From NCBI GenBank assembly GCA_964372095.1, contig CAYJPV010000021.1, positions 33,971 to 97,970 of the forward strand: a DNA stretch of 64,000 nucleotides, in the 5' to 3' direction. Position numbers and translations under genes: made by a program. Positions within the stretch are counted from its first letter, which is position 1, and each line of letters starts with the position of its first letter. This document shows positions 25,113 through 34,149 of this stretch, piece by piece. This stretch comes from CAYJPV01 sp964372095 (GTDB lineage: Bacteria; Acidobacteriota; Vicinamibacteria; Vicinamibacterales; JAKQTR01). The notes under the pieces were generated by a model, which did no database searches, was not told the origin of the DNA, and was given only the letters and a program-made list of their open reading frames with translations.

Positions 25113-27392
25113 ATGCCGCCAGTGCGGTATTCGGGGAAGGAGCACCCCGTGCGCGCAGGACTCGATGACCTGGTCGGTGTCATCCGCCGGCGGAACGACG
25201 CGATCGCCCTGCGTCAGTGGCACCGCTTCGAGAAGAGTTACCGCGCGCAGGTGCTGAACGCTCGAGGGGGGGAGTCCGAAGACGAGGGCCGCCTCCGGCA
25301 TTTGCAGCAGATTCGTGGAGCGTTTCTGGACGAGGTCCTCCCGAAACAGCTGGGGACGGTCAACGGGCGCGACCCGCAGGCGTTGCCGAAGATCGTGTTT
25401 CTGCTGGGCGCCGGCACGTCGGCGTCGGCCGGCGTACCGCTGGCCCGTACCGTCGTGGAGGAGTGTTCGGACGCGATCGGTGAGCAGACGCTCAGGGCCG
25501 AAGTCAGCCGCATGCGGAAGACGTTTGCCCAGGAGGACCGGGCGGAAGCCGCCTGGAGCCGGTATCTGCTCGATCAGCAAGGCGAAGGCGAGTTCAGCTT
25601 CGAGGAGGTGTTGTCGGCCTACAGATACCTGGTGGGTGAGCCCGAACTGCTCGAGCTGATGCGGAGCCGTTTTCGCGTGGGTGAGAACGATACCCACCGC
25701 AGCCTCATTACGCTGTTCAACGAATGCCTGGCGCACCTCTGCCGCGAGCAACTGGCCGACTTCATCGTGTCCCTGAACTTCGATGAACTGCTCGAGCGCT
25801 CGCTGGACGAAGACATTGGCCGCGACGGTTACGTGCCCGTCATCGACGACGCCCGGTTTCAGTGGGCCAGCCAGTACGGCCTCGTCCGAACCGGCGAAGA
25901 ATACACGGACCCGCAGCAGCGTCAGGCGAAAGGCGGCTGCGAACGGGCCAGGCCATGGCTGCTCAAGCCCCACGGCACGATCAGCCACGAGGCCACCCTG
26001 TGCCACCTGGCCGAGAGGGTCTACCGACTCGGGCCAGGCAAAGAAGCCGTCCTCAAAGACGTGTTCGAGGACTCGTACCTGGTGGTCGTGGGCTACGGCT
26101 TGACGGCCCTGGACTTTCACCGCATTCTCATGAGCCACGCCCTGACAGGGTCCATCACGAGACTGCTGTGGGTGGATCCGGGTGCAGCGCCCGGACGTAT
26201 GGGGCAGCGCCTCGCGGAGGTACTCGGGACGAGCCGCGAAGACGGCAAGCCCCGGTTCATGCACGTCCGGATGACCGCCGATGACTTCGCGCGGGAGTTG
26301 CTGGAACGGCTCTATCCCGCGAACGACTCGGACGCAGGCGCCTCAGCCAGCAGCGACGTCCGCAAGGCAGGTATGCTGCACCCGTACCGGCACTTCCTGC
26401 GTGCCGCGGTCTTTCAGCGGCCATCGCCTGGAGATAGCCTGGTTCACTGCACCTTCCAGAACCGGTTCATCGTCGAGTGTGTCGCACTGGCCGTGCGGAT
26501 GAAAGGCTGGTGGTCATCGCGGATGTTGGCGAAGTCGCACCAGATCCAGCACCTCCTCCGGCAAGCCACGCAGAACCAGCGTGACGGGCTGTCGAACCTG
26601 CCGGAACTGCTCTCGCCCTTCTTTGTCAGTTTCCCCCGCAAGGACCGGTCCGAACGGATTTACATCCTGAGGCGGGTGATTGACACGAAGAATCCACCCA
26701 GCGAGGTAGATCGGGTCCTGCTCGGGCGGGTTCAACAGTGCCTGCCCGATCGTGAATCCAGGAAGGCGCAGCCTGACCTCGCAAGTGTGGCCCGCCAGAT
26801 GGGCTTCAGAATGGCATCGCATCCGGATGTCGCCATCTACTCGGATTTCGACGAGCTTGGCACGATTCGCCACGCCGTTCGGATTCACTCCACGCCGGTT
26901 CTGCGGGGACTGACCGACTGGTTGCTCGAGAAGCCGGACAACCTGTACGTCGTGACCGAAACCGGCACGTATCTCACGAGTCGCCCTTCGAAGAGTACGC
27001 CCTCGGCCAACCCTCCGTACGCCTGTCTGATGCTCGGCGATTACGAGAGACTGCTGAAAGAGGTAGAACAGACGTTCCCGCAGGGGGCCACGGACTTCTA
27101 CATCGACGACATCGAGAAGTCGGCACAAGCCGTCCGCGCGCTGCTGAAGCTGGCACACGGGGTCGGCCGTGTCGTTGATACGTTCAAGAAACGGTACCAC
27201 TTCACGTTGTGGCACGACAGCCGCGCGAAGCGAGTCGCCGGCATTGTCTATACGCGCATTGACCGCCAGCCTGGCGCCACGTTCTATTGGGTTGAGCTGG
27301 ATCAGAAACACCCCGCCGACAAGCACCAGTTCAAGGCGTGGCGGCGTTACGCGAAGTCGGGCCAGGCGAGCGGCGGCGGTCAGCCGGGCTGA
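25113..27392 (+). CDS. SIR2-domain protein with large uncharacterised C-terminal region
   Basis: 759 residues. The N-terminal half is a SIR2-like NAD-binding fold: FLLGAGTSASAGVPLA (99-111), SLNFDELLE (Asn222, Asp224), KPHGTI (His287, the catalytic His position) and VVGYGLTALDF. This pattern is shared by SIR2 proteins that hydrolyse NAD in phage defence. Residues about 410-759 form an unknown region with YIDDIEKSAQAVRALLKLAHG and a basic C-terminal stretch (KKRYHFTLWHDSRAKR). The start at 25113 (MPPVRYSG) has AGGAA upstream. No signal peptide: a cytoplasmic effector is expected. A gap of 165 bases separates it from the 24003 gene. Confidence 0.82.
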   Translation: MPPVRYSGKEHPVRAGLDDLVGVIRRRNDAIALRQWHRFEKSYRAQVLNARGGESEDEGRLRHLQQIRGAFLDEVLPKQLGTVNGRDPQALPKIVFLLGAGTSASAGVPLARTVVEECSDAIGEQTLRAEVSRMRKTFAQEDRAEAAWSRYLLDQQGEGEFSFEEVLSAYRYLVGEPELLELMRSRFRVGENDTHRSLITLFNECLAHLCREQLADFIVSLNFDELLERSLDEDIGRDGYVPVIDDARFQWASQYGLVRTGEEYTDPQQRQAKGGCERARPWLLKPHGTISHEATLCHLAERVYRLGPGKEAVLKDVFEDSYLVVVGYGLTALDFHRILMSHALTGSITRLLWVDPGAAPGRMGQRLAEVLGTSREDGKPRFMHVRMTADDFARELLERLYPANDSDAGASASSDVRKAGMLHPYRHFLRAAVFQRPSPGDSLVHCTFQNRFIVECVALAVRMKGWWSSRMLAKSHQIQHLLRQATQNQRDGLSNLPELLSPFFVSFPRKDRSERIYILRRVIDTKNPPSEVDRVLLGRVQQCLPDRESRKAQPDLASVARQMGFRMASHPDVAIYSDFDELGTIRHAVRIHSTPVLRGLTDWLLEKPDNLYVVTETGTYLTSRPSKSTPSANPPYACLMLGDYERLLKEVEQTFPQGATDFYIDDIEKSAQAVRALLKLAHGVGRVVDTFKKRYHFTLWHDSRAKRVAGIVYTRIDRQPGATFYWVELDQKHPADKHQFKAWRRYAKSGQASGGGQPG

Positions 27393-27422
27393 CCCGAACG
27401 CGGCCCCGTATCGTACCGCTCC

Positions 27423-27535
27423 TCAGGGCTCGCCCCACAGGGCCGCGAGTTCGAGGCCGGCATCGGCGAACGGCTCCGCGCGCACGCCCGATCGAGCGGC
27501 GGTACTCGTGGCATGCGTCGCATCATAACATCGTC
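27423..27535 (-). pseudogene. Internally deleted Uma2 gene remnant
   Basis: On the minus strand the first part matches the promoter and start of the Uma2 gene at 35382 (TTATGATGCG, then codons for a Uma2-like start). The sequence then jumps to the Uma2 3' end, which reads EPFADAGLELAALWGEP against EPFAEVNLDLAALWAEP in the intact copy. Everything between is missing. It is a relic of a second Uma2 gene that includes copy 3 of the repeated promoter element at about 27515-27538. Confidence 0.75.
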
Positions 27536-27577
27536 GTCGGAGTGGTAGATTCTGCAGGACCGGATGCCCTCGGCGGA

Positions 27578-28429
27578 TTACCGCGACCGCCAGGGCTCCT
27601 GTGCCTGCGGGTGCTGCGCGAGGTCGAGTTCCAGTTTCGTGTCCCCGCCATCCGCCAGCGCGCCCACCGTGAAGGCGCCCCACGAGACCAGCGTCAAGGT
27701 GGCGATGCCGCCGTCCACCGGCACAACGGGCTGACTGTTCGTGAACGTCGGGTGCAGAAAGAACTGCACCGCTCCCGACAGCGGCCTGGCCGGGTCGGTC
27801 GATTCAACCGTCAGGCGCACGGTGGCCAGTCCCGGCCGTGCGGGCATCATCGCCAGTTCAGCCACGATCCTGCGGCCGTTGGCAGTCGCCCGGCCGCCGA
27901 ACTGGCCGGCCCACGGGTCATCGTGAAAGGGGCCTGGTTCAACATCGGGAAACGACGGCATCGGCACCGGACCCAGCATGGTTTTCGGGGCGCCAGCGGC
28001 CATCGGCGCCAGGTTGTAGCGCGCCGAGTCCTGGGCGGCTTCGGAGTTCATGAGCGCCTGGCTGGCTTTCTCGTCGGTGCGGCCGAGTTCGGCCCGCACC
28101 TGCTGCTGGGTGTGTTTGACGTCCTTCAGGTCGCTGAGCACCTTGTCGGTGAGGCTCTGGATAAACTTGCGCGACGCGATGGCGGAGAGCAGGCAGAACC
28201 CGACGAAGGTGAACCAGTCCGCGGGTTTGCCTTCAGTGACGATGTTGGTCAGCAGCGTGCTTGAGACCGTGGTCAGGAACAGGGGCGTCAGGAAAGCTGC
28301 GCCGACGCCGGCGATGATGTTCCAGAGCCACGTGCGCCGCGTGGGTTCGTCACCGGACAACGCGACGTTGACGACGCCGCCGAACACTCCGGCGGAGAGC
28401 ATGATCACGACGATGAGACTGACGGCCAT
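27578..28429 (-). CDS. Three-TM pYEATS-domain protein
   Basis: 283 residues. Three membrane segments fill residues 1-95 (LIVVIMLSAGVFGGVVNVAL; WNIIAGVGAAFLTPLFLTT; FTFVGFCLLSAIAS), like the three-TM module known to associate with prokaryotic YEATS domains. A polar helical linker follows, then a beta-sandwich at about 175-280 with LSGAVQFFLHPTF, GGIATLTLVSWGAFTVGALADGG, which fits the pYEATS fold found in predicted bacterial conflict systems. GGAGGT lies 5 bases before the start. It is the last gene of a three-gene minus-strand unit. It probably senses a ligand at the cytoplasmic face of the inner membrane; this is inference. Confidence 0.72.
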   Translation of the reverse strand: MAVSLIVVIMLSAGVFGGVVNVALSGDEPTRRTWLWNIIAGVGAAFLTPLFLTTVSSTLLTNIVTEGKPADWFTFVGFCLLSAIASRKFIQSLTDKVLSDLKDVKHTQQQVRAELGRTDEKASQALMNSEAAQDSARYNLAPMAAGAPKTMLGPVPMPSFPDVEPGPFHDDPWAGQFGGRATANGRRIVAELAMMPARPGLATVRLTVESTDPARPLSGAVQFFLHPTFTNSQPVVPVDGGIATLTLVSWGAFTVGALADGGDTKLELDLAQHPQAQEPWRSR

Positions 28430-28495
28430 AGGACCTCCACGGAGAAGCTGGTGCCCCTGTGAGTGCTACTCGTGACGCTGATGTCCACAGGGCGC

Positions 28496-29563
28496 TTAGT
28501 CCCGGGCGATGAGGTCAAACGTCCCTCCGAAGAACATGAGAACCGACAGGTCTTTGGTGTCAGATCGCCACCCGAACCGAACGCCGCCAAGCACGCTCGA
28601 CTTGTTGCCCATCGCGTAGATCGGTAGATCAATCGTGCTCACTTTCGTAGTGAAGTCGTACCGCACCGAGGGGGCCCAGGCCGTCGTGCTGGTCAGGCGC
28701 CGTCGCAGTTCCAGCGCGCCGACTTTCTGGGTCACCTGCGTGGGGGAACCGATCACGGCAGGCTTGCACGTATCGGCGCCGGTTGAGCCCAGTGGCTGAC
28801 AGACGTCCACCGGGGCGCCCGCGGCCTTGTGGAACTGCTTGTAGGTGAAGGAGGCCACGACGAATCCGGTGGCCGCCGAAACACGACCGATCCGGGCAGT
28901 GGCCGAGACACCCTGGTGACTCTCGTCGCCCGCGTCCAGCCCGTCCCGTTCCAGGTACTTGAATCGTGACCGGCTGACGCCGAAGGTCCCGCCGACGGTC
29001 CAGAGAGCGTCGTACGCGTGGAGCAGTCCCAGGAAGCTCAAGGCGTCCTTCTCGTTCTTGAAGGCCTTGTCATTGCACGGAGGCGCGCTCGTCGCGCCGT
29101 CCCTCCTTGGCCTGCTTTCCCTCCGTTGCCGAGCGAACTCCTCCTCACACAATTCCTGCGCCTTCAGTTTCTCCATCTCGGAGATGCGGGGTGAAAAGAG
29201 TCTCGTGTACGTCAGAGACGCACTGGACCCTGGCAGCAGACCCTGCAGCGAGAGCGGCTGAATGTCGGACGTCTCTTCATCCAGGGGCCCTGTTAACGAC
29301 AACGCCCACCCCTTGACCTCGAACCTGGCTGTGCCCGTTTTCTTGTCCTTGGCGGCTTCGAACTCGAACTGAACCGCCGTGCCGTCGCCGATCAGGAACG
29401 GAAGGCTCGCTGGCCCCCTCCCGTCTTTCCTGGCGGCAGCAGCGGTCGTTGTGGGCGTTGAGGAGGCGGATGGTGGGTCCTGCTGGGACGCAGGCGTTCC
29501 GGCGAGGGCATCCGAGCCAAGAGCACAGAGGCACGCAACAATCAGGCTGCGCGGAATCGTCAT
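28496..29563 (-). CDS. Exported protein, probably an outer-membrane beta-barrel
   Basis: 355 residues. It has a signal peptide (MTIPRSLIVACLCALGSDALAG), a low-complexity linker (TPTTTAAAARKDG), then alternating beta strands such as SASLTYTRLFSP, ALWTVGGTFGVSRSRFKYL, SAATGFVVASFTYKQF and SVLGGVRFGWRSDTKDLSVLMFFGG, suggesting a barrel. Cys pairs in the loops may form disulfides. No family recognised. It lies 66 bases upstream of the pYEATS gene and 13 bases after the 29918 gene in the same unit. Confidence 0.65.
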   Translation of the reverse strand: MTIPRSLIVACLCALGSDALAGTPASQQDPPSASSTPTTTAAAARKDGRGPASLPFLIGDGTAVQFEFEAAKDKKTGTARFEVKGWALSLTGPLDEETSDIQPLSLQGLLPGSSASLTYTRLFSPRISEMEKLKAQELCEEEFARQRRESRPRRDGATSAPPCNDKAFKNEKDALSFLGLLHAYDALWTVGGTFGVSRSRFKYLERDGLDAGDESHQGVSATARIGRVSAATGFVVASFTYKQFHKAAGAPVDVCQPLGSTGADTCKPAVIGSPTQVTQKVGALELRRRLTSTTAWAPSVRYDFTTKVSTIDLPIYAMGNKSSVLGGVRFGWRSDTKDLSVLMFFGGTFDLIARD

Positions 29564-29576
29564 CATCTGACACCCC

Positions 29577-29918
29577 CTAGCCGACGACCACGTCGGCGAA
29601 ACCCGCGCTTGGCGCCGTGCTGTGCACAGCCGTCATTTGAGCGCCTTCCGTCTCGAGACTGAATGGGGTGCCCTCGGCCCCGCCCACGACATAGAGGACC
29701 TGGTGTTGTCCCGCCGGCATTTTCATGCGCCCCCTGCTGACGAACGTCACCCGGGACGGGCCCCACTCGATAGTGACCCAGCATTCGGGATTGTCACAGG
29801 TGAACGTCACCGTGGCGGCCGCCCTCAGTGCTGCTCCAAGGACGCCTGCTGTGATGGCTGAGAAGCGGTTGATCGGCTTGCCAGTCCTGGGGTGCTTCAT
29901 GGTAATTCGTCTTGCCAT
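29577..29918 (-). CDS. Small unknown protein, first gene of pYEATS unit
   Basis: 113 residues; GAGGT lies 6 bases before ATG 29918. One Ala-rich hydrophobic segment (FSAITAGVLGAALRAAATVTF) is followed by a short beta domain with two close Cys (CDNPEC), VTIEWGPSRVTFVSRG and MPAGQHQVLYVVGG. No family recognised. It could be a membrane-anchored small beta protein. Its place at the head of the unit with the barrel and pYEATS genes suggests a shared envelope role. Confidence 0.6.
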   Translation of the reverse strand: MARRITMKHPRTGKPINRFSAITAGVLGAALRAAATVTFTCDNPECWVTIEWGPSRVTFVSRGRMKMPAGQHQVLYVVGGAEGTPFSLETEGAQMTAVHSTAPSAGFADVVVG

Positions 29919-30136
29919 ACGTGACCTCGTGGGACTCGGACTGCTGGCTTCGCCGCATCGACCGGCATCGGCGACATCGGCGGTTCTTGCTGCCTGGGAT
30001 CAGCACGGTAGACGGACAGCGACTCGATTCTTCTCGCCGCAGGTGAAGCGGGGAGAAACACGCATTGGTGTCCGTCCATACTCCGACGGTGGTGGGGCAA
30101 GCCGTCGGGAATCCGTGGATGGCAAGGGGGCTCTTT

Positions 30137-32446
30137 GTGAAAAGACCCAATTTTCACCAGCTTGCTGGGTCGGGGACTGAGGTCCCGGCCTGGGCGGGGC
30201 GTTTGCAGGCGTCGTTGCGTGGCGTTCCGGCGGCCGTGCTGGCGTGCTTCGTGGCCTCGTGGGTGCCAGTGCCCGCAGCGGCCCAGTGGATCATGGGCGA
30301 GGGAGGGCTGGCAACAACCTACGTGGGTGCCGAACCAGGCACCAAGCGGCCCGTCTTCCGGAAGCTCATGCTGGTGGCGATCGGACCCGACGCCGTGGCG
30401 CCAGATCCTCACCACGACCACTTTGCCGGCTGTATGAGAGATGCCGTGGTGGCCGTAGTTGAGCGCGACACGGAATGGAGAGACACGCTTGATCTCGCCA
30501 CCAAACCGCTGTTCACACTGGCCGACGACCTGCGGGGTGCTGGCGTCCCGGTTGACTCGGCCAGCGTGGGAGCCGGCCGCCGGGCCAGGATCGACAGCGT
30601 CGCCGCCGTGATGGCGGACGTCAGGCTCCAGTTCATGAGGAATCTGGCTTCGTGCCTCGGACCACGGCGGGAACTGGTGCAGCACGCACGGCTGGGCGTG
30701 GTGAACCGCGTGTGTCTGCCCGGTGCCGCCCGTTCATGTTCCGGCCGGGGTTTCACGACGGACCCCGGGTACTCATCCAATCAGCGGTTTGCCAAGATCT
30801 TTGAGTGGTTCCAGAACGGGGGGGCCAGGGCGGAGAACGAGGTCGTTGAACTCGGTCGGGACGGGGCGGTTGTGCCGGTTGCGATCACCCGGGAACTCTA
30901 CGAGAAGCCCTGGCCCGAGGCGCCCGACTCTGCCGCGGTCCGTCGGGCGTTCGAGGCAGCGGTTCCACAACTACGTCGGGCCCGAGCGCGGTTCGACTAC
31001 GTGGTGCCACGCATGCTCCGCCTGCCGAGGGAGGCCAGTCACCGGCTCATCGACGTCATCGCGAATCCCTCCGTGGCGGTTCCGGGGTTGGCCGATTCTG
31101 CCGTCGGGCCGGATGCGCTGCTGATCCTGTCGGACGAGATCGCGCGTACGCGCATAGTCGAGTGCGTGACGCTCCGCGCGAAACGCACACCCGAAGATGC
31201 CGGCGCATGCGCAGGTTACACCTTGGACGTGGACCTGCTGGCGTCGTGCATGAATGGCGGGCGCTGCGTGCCTCCGTACTCAGCGGACGGCCTTCTCGGG
31301 CCGCTAGCGGTTACGGCGCCGCTGGGGACGGCCGACCTTGTTTCCGCGGCGCTGCTGCCGCGATTGCCGGGCGCCTCGCTGGACGAGTACAAACGCCACG
31401 CCGTGGGGTGCCGCCACGAGGCCACGCCCGAGGCTGCTGCATCATGCGTAGCGAGGGCATCGCTGGCACCCGATGCGCAGGGTACGCTGGATTGTCTCAC
31501 CAGGAACGCGAAGGACCGGAGCAGGGCCGCAGGCGTCGCTGCCTGCCTGTCGGATGGCCTGAAGGAAGGGCCGCAACGGGCTGTGGCTACCTGTATGGCT
31601 GCCGCGCATGCCGATCCGAAGGTCGCGGCAATCTGCGCGGCGCAGGGTGGCCTTCGTCCCGAGGTGACCGAGGCGGCCGCCTGCGCGCGCGCCAGGCTCG
31701 AGCGCAAGGATACGGCAGGGGCCGCCGCCTGCGCGGCCGGTCTGTCAGGCGGGCAACCCGCGAAACTTGCACGGTGCGTGGCCGAACATCCGAGGGACTG
31801 GAAAGCGGCCACGGTCTGCTTCTACGCCGGCGACGGACTGCCTGAGGGCACCGGCGCGGTGCTCGAGTGCGCTGGCACGAGCAGCGACTACAAGGCTTTC
31901 GCGGGTTGTGTGGTGTCGTCCGGACTGCTCAGTGGCGCGGCCACAGGAGACGGTGCACGTCTCCTGAAATGCGCGGCTCAGAGCGGAGGAGACGGGCTGG
32001 GAACGGTCGCCTGCATGGCAGGCGATTCGCTGACGGCTGAACAGCAGATCGCCCTCCAGTGTGCGCTCCAGAGCCCCGATCCGGCGACGTTCGCCGTCTG
32101 CACAGGCGGCCAGTTGACGGTGCGGGAGTTCGTGAAGTGCCGCGACCGCAGGTTCGGTGACGACGAGTGTTTCGGGCCCAACAACGAGATTCGGAAGTTG
32201 CTCAAGAACGTTGGCATCGACATCGGCGAAGGCACGGTGATCGCCGACCTGGCCGACGTGCACCTGAAGGTCCTCCAGTCGCAGGTGGCGTTCGCGGAGC
32301 ACGCGGGGAGGGAGCTTGCGAACCTGGCCGAAGGGGCGTTCAAGGCAGTGCAAGACGTGGCCTCAGCTGTGGGGAGTGTCGCCAATGCCGTCGTGTCCGC
32401 CGGGGTCTCAGTGATTGTGCAGATCTTCAAGGCCTTCGGATTCTAG
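30137..32446 (+). CDS. Large secreted Cys-rich repeat protein of unknown function
   Basis: About 769 residues. The hydrophobic export signal is VPAAVLACFVASWVPVPAAAQ after a long basic leader. From residue about 400 to 690 it carries a run of Cys-containing repeats of about 35 residues: CMAAAHADPKVAAIC, CVAEHPRDWKAATVC, CAGTSSDYKAFAGC, CAAQSGGDGLGTVAC, CALQSPDPATFAVC. Each has two Cys about 14-18 residues apart, suggesting paired helices clamped by disulfides. The C-terminus is an amphipathic helical tail (VQDVASAVGSVANAVVSAGV). The start is uncertain: GTG 30137 has AAGGGGG upstream; ATG 30119 is possible. It diverges from the pYEATS unit and is followed by a small exported protein. Confidence 0.7.
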   Translation: MKRPNFHQLAGSGTEVPAWAGRLQASLRGVPAAVLACFVASWVPVPAAAQWIMGEGGLATTYVGAEPGTKRPVFRKLMLVAIGPDAVAPDPHHDHFAGCMRDAVVAVVERDTEWRDTLDLATKPLFTLADDLRGAGVPVDSASVGAGRRARIDSVAAVMADVRLQFMRNLASCLGPRRELVQHARLGVVNRVCLPGAARSCSGRGFTTDPGYSSNQRFAKIFEWFQNGGARAENEVVELGRDGAVVPVAITRELYEKPWPEAPDSAAVRRAFEAAVPQLRRARARFDYVVPRMLRLPREASHRLIDVIANPSVAVPGLADSAVGPDALLILSDEIARTRIVECVTLRAKRTPEDAGACAGYTLDVDLLASCMNGGRCVPPYSADGLLGPLAVTAPLGTADLVSAALLPRLPGASLDEYKRHAVGCRHEATPEAAASCVARASLAPDAQGTLDCLTRNAKDRSRAAGVAACLSDGLKEGPQRAVATCMAAAHADPKVAAICAAQGGLRPEVTEAAACARARLERKDTAGAAACAAGLSGGQPAKLARCVAEHPRDWKAATVCFYAGDGLPEGTGAVLECAGTSSDYKAFAGCVVSSGLLSGAATGDGARLLKCAAQSGGDGLGTVACMAGDSLTAEQQIALQCALQSPDPATFAVCTGGQLTVREFVKCRDRRFGDDECFGPNNEIRKLLKNVGIDIGEGTVIADLADVHLKVLQSQVAFAEHAGRELANLAEGAFKAVQDVASAVGSVANAVVSAGVSVIVQIFKAFGF

Positions 32447-32479
32447 TTCTGTGACGGGCTGTAGCGATCGGAGGTGGGC

Positions 32480-32887
32480 ATGAATGTGGGCAAGCAGTGG
32501 CAATGGCGACTGGCGATCGCTGCGTGGGCCTTGACGCTGCCGGCAGCAGCGTCACAGCAAGTGCCTTCGCAGCCAACGGCGGCATCATTGGCCCGTGACG
32601 AGGGAGTTCTGAGGCTGATCATCGAGCGCTGTTTCGTTGACGAGCCTCGCCAACTGGAGGTGCTACATGCCAGTTCCGGGCGCTTCCTGAAGGCGCTCAG
32701 CAGTTCCTCGGGTATCCCGCTGACTGATCTCGAGCGGCTGGCCGCTGACAGCCTGCTGCAAGCCCGGAAGGAGCGCCAGGTATCAAAGGACCAGTGTGCG
32801 ACGAACAGGGACCGCGCGCTGAAGGCCATACGTGAGCGTGATGCCGCGCTCCGCATGCAAGGGTGGTCGCCCTGGCCAGACGCCTGA
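32480..32887 (+). CDS. Small exported protein of unknown function
   Basis: 135 residues with a signal peptide (WRLAIAAWALTLPAAAS), then a helical, charged mature part with two Cys (IERCFVDE and KDQCATN). GGAGGTG lies just upstream of ATG 32480. It starts 33 bases after the large Cys-rich protein and is probably cotranscribed. No family recognised. Confidence 0.7.
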   Translation: MNVGKQWQWRLAIAAWALTLPAAASQQVPSQPTAASLARDEGVLRLIIERCFVDEPRQLEVLHASSGRFLKALSSSSGIPLTDLERLAADSLLQARKERQVSKDQCATNRDRALKAIRERDAALRMQGWSPWPDA

Positions 32888-32991
32888 GCCAGCCACGTGT
32901 GGCGTTATCGCCCCGGCGCATTCCGATGGGCCGGTTGCCTCCCTGATCCTGTCGGTGGATCCTGCGGATGAGGAACGTTGCCGCATCGAGC

Positions 32992-34149
32992 TCAGGCCGG
33001 CAGCTCACTGAGGAAGTCGGCCAGCGGAAGCGCCTCCGCTCCGTCGAACTGCTGGCGCCGCGCTCCGAGATAGACCACGATACGGCGGGTCACACGGGGC
33101 GCACGCTCGGCGAACTCCGCAACCAAACGCGCGTCGCGCCGGGCGACAGTGCGCGAGGCCTTCACCTCGATGGCCCACAGGTCACGCCCCACCTCGAGGA
33201 CGTAGTCCACCTCGGCACCCCGTCTGGTGCGTACGTGCCAGAGCTTCGCCTCCGGCCAGAGGCTCCCGCACCGGCGGCGGAGTTCGAGGCCGACGAAGTG
33301 CTCCAGCAACAGGCCACGTTCGTCATCGAGCGGGACGTCCAGCGGACGTCTCAACAGGGCGTTGCGGACGCCCAGGTCGAACAGGAGAATCTTCGGGTGG
33401 GTCAGGAAGCTCGCGCGGTCGGACCCGCTCCACGCCGGGATGCGAAAGAGCACCAGCGTGTCCTCGAGGATGTCCAGGTACCGACGCGCCGTCTCGTAGC
33501 TCACCCCGGCATCACCGCAGAGTGCCTGCAGGTTGATGACGCGACCGGCGGCGGCGGCCACCAGATCGAGCAGGCGGGCGTAGCCACCGATGTCGCGCAC
33601 CAGGGCTTCGGCCTGAATCTCCTCGCGCAGGTAGACGTCGGCGTAGCTGCGGAGATCCTGGGCGCGGATGGCCGCATCACGCTCGGCGCAGATGCCGGGC
33701 AGCGTCCCGTACGCGAGCGCGTCGTCAATCCGGAAGTGGCTGCCCAGTTCGCAGGCGAGCAGGGGGTGCAGGTACTCGACGAGGACACGCCCGGGCAGCA
33801 GATTCGCGTGTCCCCGTTTGAGCTTCCGCGCGCTGGACCCGGACAACAGGAACCGGAATCGTCGCGGATGCCGGTCGATTGTGGCCTGAACCGCGTCGAG
33901 CAGGGCCGGGACGCGCTGCACTTCGTCGATGAGCACCGTCTGGACCGAGGCGGGGGCGCCCAGCAACTCACGCTCCAGGCGCTCCGGATCGGTCACGAAC
34001 TGCCGGTAGGTCGCGAGGCTCGAGAGATTGACCACCAGGTCGGGTCGCAGCGACGCGAGCAGGGTGGACTTGCCCACCTGGCGCGGGCCGAGCAGGAGCA
34101 CGTTGCGGCGATGGGCGGACAGGCGGTGGGCGGCCACCCTTGTAAACAT
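32992..34149 (-). CDS. AAA ATPase with C-terminal DUF4143 (nuclease-like) domain
   Basis: 385 residues. GPRQVGKSTLL is the Walker A motif, VLIDEVQRVP the Walker B, and LLSGSSARKLKRG the sensor region. The C-terminal half has a winged-helix stretch (ALCGDAGVSYETARRYLDIL) and AEVDYVLEVGRDLWAIEVKAS, a PD-(D/E)xK-like core of the DUF4143 family. These proteins are widespread in accessory regions, and their function is not established. The start ATG abuts a perfect inverted repeat that also holds the likely -10 box, so the gene may be leaderless and self-controlled. Confidence 0.88.
   Translation of the reverse strand: MFTRVAAHRLSAHRRNVLLLGPRQVGKSTLLASLRPDLVVNLSSLATYRQFVTDPERLERELLGAPASVQTVLIDEVQRVPALLDAVQATIDRHPRRFRFLLSGSSARKLKRGHANLLPGRVLVEYLHPLLACELGSHFRIDDALAYGTLPGICAERDAAIRAQDLRSYADVYLREEIQAEALVRDIGGYARLLDLVAAAAGRVINLQALCGDAGVSYETARRYLDILEDTLVLFRIPAWSGSDRASFLTHPKILLFDLGVRNALLRRPLDVPLDDERGLLLEHFVGLELRRRCGSLWPEAKLWHVRTRRGAEVDYVLEVGRDLWAIEVKASRTVARRDARLVAEFAERAPRVTRRIVVYLGARRQQFDGAEALPLADFLSELPA

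Noticed and set aside
23637..26264. Long minus-strand open frame opposite the SIR2 region
   Set aside because: No recognisable domain and low-complexity composition; the plus-strand genes have clear motifs and start signals.
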